Source of the DNA: Watersipora subatra | Lineage: Eukaryota > Bryozoa > Gymnolaemata > Cheilostomatida > Watersiporidae | Direction of reading: 5' to 3' | Length of the DNA stretch: 64,000 nt | Assembly: GCF_963576615.1 (NCBI RefSeq) | Contig: NC_088708.1 | Span: 53,927,196 to 53,991,195, forward strand | In this document: in pieces, positions 11,401 through 23,400 of the stretch | How positions within the stretch are numbered: the stretch's first letter is position 1 | How the letters are laid out: each line of letters opens with the position of its first letter | Notes under the pieces: generated by a model | What the model was told of the DNA's origin: nothing | Database searches by the model: none | What the model saw: only the letters and a program-made list of their open reading frames with translations | Program-made: the position numbers and the translations under genes

Positions 11401-14400
11401 TGAATACCAGATTCACTGATGCAACTCCACTTCTTAAGATCTCCAAAGATATCCTAATATATACTATACTGATGCAACTCCACTTCTTAAGATCTCTAAA
11501 GATATCCTAATATATACTATAAGCCTACTTCTCTCAGGAAACAAACTGATTCGTGCGAAGACATACTACTGATAACATTTGAACGAGTAAATACTAACAT
11601 ATTTATAATTTATATCTTAAGCAATACTCATTACGTTTTATTGCTTACATGTTTCTAATACAAACATGAAGGACTTCTGGTGTAATAAATATAAAATTAA
11701 TATAAAATAAACGTAAAGACTTGATGAGCTTATGTATGTAACTCTAATAACAGAAAATAGTTTTAGTTACGACGGCCAACTTTTCTTGGATAGTCTAAAG
11801 CTTTTACGCAATTTGGGTGTAGGTATTCATTTCTTCACTACCAAACTTTCATAACTTACAGCAGTAAATTTTCAAAACTTACAGCAATAAACTTTCATAA
11901 CTTACTGTGGTAAACTTTCATCATAACTTACATCAGTAAACTTTCATAACTTACAGCAGTAATAAGCAATAAGACTTTTCTTGACATTTGATATTAATCA
12001 TTGCTGAGATCCTTTTTTAATGCCAAAAACATTGTATATGTATGTAAGAGCAGAAATTGTTATTATTATATCCGCTGTACTTCACTCAATTTTATATTAT
12101 ATGTCAAATACTTTCCCAAGTAGATAGAGGTGAGCATAAGTCAAGGTTTAATTATATACTGTACTATTACAGAACAATTAGCTACAATATGCGATGGCTT
12201 AAACATAAGACTCCAGAAAAAAAGTTCGACAGTACATCAAACACCACAACTTGAGTAATCTGTGTCTAGAACGGCATAACACATTAAAGGTTGACTTGCA
12301 ACAAAATTCACATGACAGATATTTGGTATCAAAAAGATTCACCATGTCTTACTCTGCTGTGTTGTAGGCGCCAAATATGTGGAAATGTGATTACAAACTC
12401 TTAAAATCTAAAAAATGAACAGTTAATCGCAGCCATCACGAAAACGCCGTAGATTGGAATCCCTTTTCAAAATGGCTCAAATGGGATGTAGCTGAACACA
12501 ATGGCTTCTGTTAACACATTCATGCAATCGAATTCGCCGAAATATTTTCACAAATAAACTCCACGCATTCAATAAAACCATGTCTATTGTCCTTACGAAT
12601 TTATTTCATCATCATTGTAATGCTGTCACTTTGAACACTGCTATCTCAAAACCTAGCCTAAAAGTTCGTTTAATTTTTTAACCTTAGCTCGAAGGAGTGC
12701 GTATCATCCTCTGATAAACATTACGAGCCTATTGGTCACCTGTGATAGTCGTAAAATGCCGCATAAATTGTTCGCGCTACTTGGCTGAAAGTATGGGTCC
12801 CATGATCAGATTACGACTAAATGATTAGACCAAGCTGAAATGAAACTGTAAAGCGAGCATCTATATTTGATGCGGGCTTTCCAATAGAACCCCGAAGTGT
12901 TTTTCATAAACTAGTGCTACAAGACGTTTTATGTTGAGCCTTTTATTAGCCTTTCATTTCACGTGATAACATCACGTGTCAAAACAATAACCACAATGTT
13001 TGAGTACGTCGAAATAAAAAGATTCCAAACTACAGCCTTTTCGTGATGGCTGCGATTAACTGTTCGATTTTAAGAGCTTGTAATCACATTTCCACATATT
13101 TTGCACCTACAACACAGCAGAGTAAAACATGGTGAGCCTTTTGATACCAAATAACTGAAATGTGAATTTTGTTGCAAGTCAACCTTTAAAGTTTGATTAA
13201 TGACAAATGTGAAACAGGAGTAGACAAACCCGAAGGTTGATAAAGGCCAGCATGTTTGAACATAAATCTAATTTTTAGATTTTAACTGGCAACTCGGAGA
13301 AAAGCACACTGTCCATGCATAACACGCTTGTAAGGGAGATAACTTACTAGGTTCGTACTCCCTCATGAGTCCTTTGAAACGAGCTAAGTGTAACACGCTA
13401 GTAAGGAAGATAACTTACTAGGTTCGTACTCCCTCATGAGTCCTTTGAAACGAGCTAAGTATAACACGCTTGTAAGGGAGATAACTTACTAGGTTCGTAC
13501 TCCCTCATGAGTCCTTTGAACCGAGCTAAGTATAACACGCTTGTAAGGGAGATAACTTACTAGGTTCGTACTCCCTCATGAGTCCTTGGAAACGAGCTAA
13601 GTATAACACACTTGTAAGGGAGATAACTTACTAGGTTCGTACTCCCTCATGAGTCCTTTGAAACGAGCTAAGTCATCAGGTTTTGTAATAAAACTGATTC
13701 CTTCAGCATCCTCGATCGTGTCTAAAACATGACAAAGTCGTCCAATAAATTGAGCAAGTTTCCAACATTCAGGCAGATCCAATGTTCCAATGTTTTATGA
13801 AACTCACTGTTGGGGCATTGGAGGTACTTGAGCGGAGGAACGACTTCTACCTGCTGGAGAAAGAATATGACCATAAGTGTCATGGAATAGCTATTCATCT
13901 TCTTGCCACCTCCTCCCACAAACCCCTTCTGTTTCCCCCAGAGCTTGAGCGTGAAGGCAAGCAGCTTGGCACTCTTACTGAACTGCATGACAGCACTGAT
14001 GAGCAAAGAGTTTAGGACACCCATTCTATAAATAGAATTATAAAGTTAATAACACCAAATCTATAAATAGAATCATAGAGTTGATGACCCCCATTCTATA
14101 AATAGATTCATAGAGTTTATGACACCCATTCTATACATAGAATCATAGAGTTGATGACCCCCATTCTATAAATAGATTCATAGAGTTGATGACACCCATT
14201 CTATAAATAGAATCATAGAACTGATGACACCCATTCTATAAATAGAATTATAGAGTTAATCACACCCATTCTATAAATAGAATCATAGAATTGATGACCC
14301 CCCTTCTACAAATAAAATTATAGAGTTGATAAAATCAATTCTATAAATAAAATCATAGAGTTGATGACACCTGTTCTATAAATAGAATCATAGAGTTGAT

Positions 14401-17400
14401 GACACCAATTCTAAATTTTATATACACTTGTAGAAACGTAAATGGAAAAAACCTATGCTATAGTTGTGTACTGTTTATTAAGAGTGTACAGATCAGTTAG
14501 CAGTAGCCATCATGAATAGTTGTGTACTGTTTATTAAGAGTGTACAGACCAGTTAGCAGTGGCCATCATGAATAGCTGTGTACTGTTTATTAAGAGTGTA
14601 CAGACCAGTTAGCAGTGGTCATCATGAATAGCTGTGTACTGTTTATTAAGAGTGTACAGACCAGTTAGCAGTGGTCATCATGAATAGTTGTGTACTGTTT
14701 ATTAAGGGTGTACAGACCAGTTAGCAGTGGTCATCATGAATAGTTGTGTACTATTTTAAAGGGTTAATAGCTGCTGCTTAGGCAGTCATCCTAAATAGCG
14801 TGATTCTCCTAAAAAGAGAAAGCCCATTTTCCTGAAGATCAACAGTTCATAGCTTAAGATTTACAAAAGTGTCATTTAAGATTAGCTAGCTATTTGTGAA
14901 TCATCAGATTTTATATTTAATGTGTTTATATAGTGTCATTTAAGACATTCTAAAATATTGCAAGCTTATTATGATCAGCTGGCGGACACACAGTGATGGC
15001 CATTTGCAGCCACCAGCTCAAATGATCAGCAATGACTTTAATGAAACTGGAAACAGTATCAGCCAATGATTGGTCAGATTGAGCTGGAGATGTTTCAAGT
15101 AATATAGGATGTTTGGAGTACAAATATGATAATGGTGTTTTTTATTAATTCACTTGTTCGGCAATCATTAATTGAAATACAAATAATAAAATTTGAAAAT
15201 GAAAATATATTTCAAGATCGACATGGCAAAAGAAAAGCGCACCTTTTTACAGAAAAATGAGCACATATAGTGTGCCCTCGGGTTACGACGACCCTGGTAT
15301 ACGATTTTTTTGCCTGGCAATGTAGAACACGCTGATTTTTTGCCCTCTCCATACGAAATATTTTTCGCCACAGGAAATCAACAAGAATTTCTCTCGAAAT
15401 TCAAATTTGGAAGTTGGTGTGCTGAATACGTCGGAATACCAAATATGCCGATATGCTATTCGCCAAAATCCCTCTAATAACGAATGAAATGCTCGATCTC
15501 GCTCAGTTCAACGTTATCCGTTATTAGTTAATGGCGAAAACAAACCTGGAAACAGATAAGTGATAAAATAAATGGAAAAGATATGATGCCCGATCTCACT
15601 CAGCTGGGAGTTATTCATTATTAGTTGTTGTGAAAACGAAAGCAGAAACAGATAGGTGATCAAGTTTTAGTGATGAAAAAGTTGAAGTTCAGTAAAATAG
15701 TTCAAATACATACTAAAACTTAGCTTTAAGTATGCGTTTAGTAAGCTAAATTCATTTAAATAAAATTCAACGTTTATGTTATGCGTCTGCCTCGAAAGTA
15801 AGAACTCCCTACGGTGTGTACCGCACATATTACATTGTAATGTTACATTTTATTGCAGATCATAACCACTAAATACACTAAAGTTACTAGGCTATAAGTG
15901 ACTATAGTTACTAAGGTTAACATATTATTTTGTTACTAATTTTTAATATGTGCAGTACATATATAAAATTTTGATGATTTTTACCAGGGGGTCTTTGCAT
16001 TATATATTTGCTAGGGGTTTTTGTACGCATCTATACCACATTTTCGCTTTATGATACCAACACTGAAACGAATTAAAATCATATGGCAAGGGTCCCCTGT
16101 ATTTATCGACTGTCTTTTACGTATAGGAACTTAATTAGGAAACATAACATTGGTGAATCTTTTGAAACTGAGCAATTTTATTTAAACTACACCAATAAAA
16201 TTATTAGCCCAAACACTAACATTGGTTGACTGCAGAGACAGCTAAGATTTTTATAAAATGATTACATGACAATCCTAATTCTTCATCAAATATTATTTGA
16301 TCATATCGCATGCCTGTGTACTAGCACAGGACAGATCAATGACAAATGCAGAATGTTATCATTTTTGCTTCGCTAGCTGAAAAACACTAAGTAATTTATT
16401 ACTGCGCAAGTGTTCAATGCAAGGCCTCCTCGAGCTGTCTCAAACACTCAAACATCTGTCAAACAAATAAACCTATCTAAAACGATAGTAAGAATATAAT
16501 GGCGGGCATTTTTTTATTTACGCTAATTTGCTTGTTAATAAATTTACGGTATCCCATAACAAAGTAAGCCATATTACATCACCATTGTAAAATTTTAAAA
16601 CAAAGTTAGGGTTTATTTATACATGAAATTTAATTTGCGTTGTATGAAACTTGCATACAACAGGCACTCCTACAACATAAATAATCTGTTCCAGGAACTT
16701 TACGTTATAGAGAATTCGCGATATACGAACAGCAAAATACATAGAAATTGCCTAATCCTTTCGTAGACCTTCCCAAACTCAACCCTTTGGCTATACAAAA
16801 AGGAAAAACTAGAGATAACTTTTCAATTTGTGAGATATAACGTAACTGCAGTATTTTTGGTTCGTATTAACAACTTTTCTCCTTTTTCTGATCAATATCA
16901 CTGGTTTTATAGACAGTGATTGTGGTAATTTTACAATAAGTTGATGGGGAACACACAAACTAGACGTTAATTAACAACAAATTGTTTATTTTTTCTAGAT
17001 AGCGAAGTCTATTCTGTAAAGTAAAACTAATATAAATTTTATACGTCTACAATAAAGCAAAACAAAAACATATTTTACTATAAAAAGATGTTACTATATA
17101 AAAGGTGTTTATGCTCTAATCCGTTCTAAGCCTCCACAAAACTCATAAATACATCAAAACTATTAATACATGTACATGCAGTAGTTAAAACCTGTAATAA
17201 AGACATGTTAGAATTATATTACTACTAGCTGTAGTACGCGGCATTGCCCAGGTAATAAAAATCTTTGAACACAAAACTGATTTGTATTTAACATATAACA
17301 AAATTTGCCATTCTAACTTTCAAACTACATATCATGAGAAAATGTTGTGTGTAGTTGAAATAAATTAAGAGAGAAAATAAAAACAACTGTAAAGGTTTTC

Positions 17401-20400
17401 AAACTTTTTCAAACAACTGTAACTTTTAAACCTCATGTCATGAGAAAATGGTTTTGTGCAGGTCAAATGAATTTTAAAAAAATGAAACAACTATAAAAGG
17501 GTTTAAATGTAAATGTGCAATAATAGCTAAATTAAGTCTGTTTTGCTACGATTACAATAAAAGATGATTTAGCATTAATACAATTAATACGAACTGAGAA
17601 AACAAAATGGAAATCCTGAATATGCTTAATTAATAATAACAATTCTTGCATTGAAGTGTGTGTGTGGCGTGCGAAAAAGGTTATACTGTTCCACCAGAAG
17701 CTATCCATCAAAACATTGATTACGACGATACTGGTACCTGTCGACACTGGTACAAATGTAAAAATAAAACATTGTACTGTCTTTGTCTGACCGAACGGAG
17801 AGAGAATGTAGAGGCTCTTCTTACGGAGATAATACAATTGTCCGCGTGAAAAGAATCGGCCTTGACTGCAATTTAGCAATTGAACCTAACGAAAAAATGA
17901 AAATAGAAGTTCAAGAAAACAAGAAAAAGCATTGTGTTTCATAGAATTCATAGTTTCAAATAAGACGTCATTTAGCATGTGCATACGCTATACGGTATAT
18001 GATAATATCTTTGATCAATATGCCTTGTATAGTTCAGTGGTAGAGCGCGTGGATTTATAAGTTGCGGTTGCAATCTCCGTGGGTTCAAATGCATCAGAAT
18101 GTGGAATTTTAATTCCAAGATTTTAATAGCTATAGCTGGACATAGACACGGACAGACACCCAAACTTTGAGACATACATAGAAAAAGTATGCTTGGAAAG
18201 AAAAAACCAAAGAAATGACGAATAAAAACTATCAACGACCTGCTTGTTCATTTACCTTTGGCCTTGGTTGTCTACACTAAGCTGAAAAAAAACCGGAACA
18301 CGGGAGGACAGCAATTGGAAGAGGTGGGAGTCGTATTATTGTTGTGATTTTGTTTCGCTCAGAATCACTGTTTTAAGAATGTAAGAAGAAAGATTTAAAA
18401 TTTAAGACTGAAAAACTGTCATCATGCAGAAACTACAGAACTTCAATTGTTAGAAATGAAAGTTATCCTGCTCTGTATGTGATACATGACAACTCCAAAT
18501 TATACAACATTCGACAACACTAGTTGTTTACTCACATTTGCTAGCCGATGATTCTGAGTGAGACATGTTGTATGTCGTACTCACAGGACAAGACATGAAA
18601 CAAATGAGCCAAATAAGAATGGCCGTTCGGCCCTTCTAATCTAGAAATATCTTTTGTAAGTCAAAACAAAATTTCTATCAAAAGATGTTTCGCAACTCAA
18701 AAATTTCCTATAGAGAGTCTTTTGTAAATAGAGGTTTCAGTATGCTCTTAAAAGAGTACAGACATACACACTCTACCTTCTGTTAAATGATACATCACAC
18801 TCCATGTCTTGATTTAGGTGAGAGAACTTGATAAGGGGGACTCTTGCAGCTTTGATAGGCACAATGTTGGTGATACCAAGTTCGCGTTGGCTTCTATACA
18901 ACCGGTTTATGAGTTGGTTGAGCAAGGACTTGGTGTTGGGTATTGGTCTGCTCCACATCTAAAGGAAGGTTACCAACAGGTTATAGAAGGATGATGCATC
19001 AAATAACGGCTAACAGATTTCAACTGTACGTGATAAATTTTTACCACGCCATTTAAATAAATAGTACTTCCTGCTAAACAGCAAACAGCATTGAATCGTG
19101 CAAGTGGTAACACTAACAACGTGAGCTTTATATTATATGCTTTCAATGCCAAATACCAAATGTAAGGTAACATTATAAGCAGTTTATCTGTACAAATGTA
19201 GATGATTTTGAGCAGATAACTCCAAAGTTACATCTTTGACTTGAAAGCTAAAATACTTACCTATCTATTAAGGATGCACAGATGACAAAATAGGAAATGA
19301 TAATTAGAAGAGCTCCACTTGAAAAAGAGATCATTTCTAATATTGTTATAAAAATATTCAAACAATAGGTTAAATTAGCAGCACTTTACTAATGTCAAAA
19401 GTTATGTAAGATAATAGCAAAAACTTATTTGGCTGCAAAAATACAGTACAACGCTGTGTCAAGTCCACATGCATGCAGTCAGATCAAGGTAGTTATTTCA
19501 TATGAATGTATTACAATCAAAATTCAACTTTTGACCCCGTCAATGTACAAGCTTTTTGATGCACAAAGCACAATTTGAATAACCATCACACCCAACATCT
19601 AAAGTAATTGCCGATATACAACGTCTAAAGTTTCTTGAAACTTTGCAGTTTGGGAACCAGCTCAGTTTTTCTTTGGTTTGATTTTATTCGTTTTACGCTA
19701 TTCAATTAACATTAAAGAGTACTTAAATTTTAAAACTAAATCATAGATCTCAGAAACACTAGTAGAATGATAGTTGGTCTGAAAAAGGGAAAAAAGCAAT
19801 GTTTTTTTTCAAATTAATGCCAGAAATCAAAGAAAAACATTAGAAAATATCTTCTGATAAATTCTTTAAAGGTTGACTTGCAACAAAATTCACATTACAG
19901 TTATTTGATATGAAAAGAGTCACCATGTCTTACTTTGTTGTGTTGTAGGTGCAAAATATGTGGAAAGGTGATTACAAGCTCCTAAAAGCTCAAAAACAAA
20001 CAGAAAATCGCAGCCACACGAGACCGCCGTAGTTTGGATTCTCTTTCCAAAGCGGCTCAAATGTGATGTAGTTGTGAGAGATGGTTTCTGTTTACACTTT
20101 CATGCAACCTTATGTGTCAAAATATTTTCACAAATATACTTCACGCATTCAATAAAACCATGTCTATTGTTCTTACGTGTCTGTTTTATCGTTATTGTAA
20201 TGCTGTCACTTTTAGCAGTGATATCCTATAACTTACCGTAAAAATTCGTTTAATTTTTTAGCCTTAGTTTGAAGGAGTACATATCATTGTCTGATAATCA
20301 TGACGAGCCTGTTGGTCACTTGTGATAATCGAAAAGTGCTGCAGAAATTATTTGCAAAGAATGGGTCACATGATCAAATTACGACTTGCCGATTACACCA

Positions 20401-23400
20401 AACCGAAACAAAACTGTAAAGTAGCGAGTATCTATATTTGATACGGGGTCTTCGGTACAACCCGAAGTGTTTGTCATAAACTAGTTCTACGATAAGTTTT
20501 ATACTGAGCTTTTTATTGGCCTTTCAATTCACGTGAGAACATCACGTGACAAGACAATAGCCAAATTTCATGGCTGCGTCATCGAAATAAAGAGATTCCA
20601 ATCTACGGCGGCTTTTCGTTTTTGAGCTTTTAAGAGCTTTTAATCACATTTCCACATATTTGGCACCTTTAACACAACAGAGTAAGACATGGTGAATCTT
20701 TTGATACCAAATAACTGTAATGTGAATTTTATTGCAAGTCAACCTTTAACCCTCCAGCTAATCTCACTAATAGTGTGCAAAGGGTAGGCAATTCCTAGAA
20801 TTGAGTCAGAGACTTTTGTTTTATAACTGTATTTAGGAATGTTGCATAAAAGCTCATTGCACTCATTGATGTTTGCCGCCAAAGCTGGCATTTTATGTCC
20901 AATAGAAGAAGAGTTATGAGCATTGACCATTTTGAGCCGAATTTAGATAATTGCAATGATGCTATCAAATAATATGCTATAATCGGCGAATTTATGTAAT
21001 ATAATAATAATAATCTATCAAATACAAATATATATTCAAGAACAAAAAACCATAGTTATAATTCATGCCGAAACAAAAGTGCATTTTTGAAACAAAAATA
21101 TTTGCATTGTTTGCTCGGCCAGTTCTGTTTTTATTGGTGCTTTTGTTTGAAACTATGTCAGCTTCTTCTGGCTGTTCAATACCTTCCACAATGACTGCTG
21201 ACCTTGACTCTTCTTCTGCACTGCTAAACTAGTTGATATTAGCATCCAAACAGATTTTTTAGCAGAGTAAAACTTTTACGTGTCGCTATTTATAATACTT
21301 TTCATGTAAATAACGAAAAACCTTTAGCCACATGCGCACTCTGCACAATGTTTAGCATCAAAATTCAATCCCAAATGTTAAACGCTTTTTTACATACGTC
21401 AAAGTATCAAGATCGCGTTAAAGAAGAAACTACTATTAACCTAATACAGTTATTAATTATTTCTGTGGTCTTTAACGAAAAACTGCAAAGCTTTGGAATT
21501 AAATAATGAACTTTCGATACAAACTGCAACAACGTTTAAATGTTATTGATGTAATTGAGTCATTATTAGTACCAATTTGTGGACAATTTTTTACTGACCA
21601 CTTAAGGTTTCGTAAAAATCAAGGAATGTCAAAGTGGTGCTCAAATAGAGGTGGCGTTCAATTAAAAGGTGGCACTTTATTTTTTAACCCTTCTGCTATA
21701 GTGGCGCTCAAATAGAGGTGGTGTTCTAATCAAGGTGGCGTTCAAATAGAGGTTTTACGGTATCTCTTTAAGGTGAGGGCCCTCAACGAAATGCTAACTC
21801 TTACATAATGAACTATCAGTATAAGAAGCATTGAGTGATCCCTGTAGCCAACTAGTAGCAGGCACTACTTATGCTACACAAAAACTGTCCTTCGATCCCA
21901 TGCATGCTTCTTATCAAAAAATTGAATGTAATCACTCACATCTCTATAGGGTGTGGCTACTGATTCTGGTAAATCAGCAATGTGCATCATTTGAATAAAA
22001 CATATTTCCGTGAGTTCGCTGTAATAGCACAAATATACTTGCTAAAAGATAGGCTGGGTGCTGACTGATGATTACAAGTACAGTGCACCCTCCGGGTTAC
22101 GAGTACCTTGTTTTACGATTTTTATGTCTTACAATGTGGAACATGATATTTCTTCGCCATGCAATTTTTTTTCGCCATATGACATCAACAAAATTTTTTC
22201 TCAAAATTCAAATTTGGAAGTTGGTGTGCTGAATACATCGGAATAACAAATATGCCGATATGCTATTCACCGAAATCACTCCCACAACGACTAAAAGAGA
22301 TATAATGCTCGCTCTCTCTCAGTTCAACATTATTCGTCATAAGTTATAGTGAAAACAAAACCAGAAACTAAAGTGATAAAATTTTAGACAATGACAAAAT
22401 TACAGTCTAGTAAAATACATATTAAAACTTAGCTTCAAATGTGTGTTTAGTAAGCTAAATTCCTTTAAGTTAAATTCAACGCTTATGTTATATGTCTGCC
22501 TCGAAGGTAAGAACTCTCTACGATACGCACTGCACATAATACAGTGTAATGCTACATTTTATTGCAGATCATAACTACTAAATACAATAAAGTTACTGTA
22601 GGTAACTACAGTTACTAAGGTTAACACACTATTTTGTTACTAAGTTTTCAACATGGTTACTATGTACAAGTATATAAAATTTTGATGTTTTCACCAGGGG
22701 TGCCTGCATTAAAATTACTCTGGGTTTCCATACCCCTTTATAAGACATTTTCGCCTTACGATGCCAACACTTGAATGGATTAATGTCATATGGCGAGGGC
22801 TCACTGTAATTGGGTTACTCAAACTGCTCAGAGATAAGTGCATCCAACTTTTAATGGATTTGTGTGCTTTTAAAGGTTGGTTCACACTATATGTCAGCAT
22901 TAAAGATGAACTTTCACTAAATTTTAGCAGATGTTATTAGAAAGTATCGTATGTTTATATCGGTTGTGATTGTTGTTGTTTGTGGTGGTCTGACTGCCAG
23001 GATGTTTCAAGATTAAAATCGACAAAACTTGATCGCAGTTGAAACACTCAGAGCGCTTATGCCAAAATGATGTCACTAATTTTTATCGTAGCTATTATAG
23101 TTGATGTCGCCTATTGCGTTCAAGTTGTAGCATTACCTGTCTCTATCCTGTCAGTTTCTTTGCAAGTTCTAAAGACGTAATAATCGCACCCTCGCTTGAT
23201 CTGCGTGTTTTAACCTTTAAATCTTTAAAAAGTTTTTGCGTATGTTCATTTTTAACACCGCAATACATCAGTGATCATTTGTGATAACATTGTTCACACT
23301 ATGACAAACCCATCCGCGTTTATATCGGCAAATGGTCTACGACACGGTGTTCTCATTACATAATTTGTTTGCTGGAATGATGAAATACTAGTCTTACAGC

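Noticed and set aside
13266..13710. CRISPR-like regular array at 13320-13674
   Set aside because: Units are direct tandem copies without unique spacers, in a eukaryotic gene; they contain an exon end.
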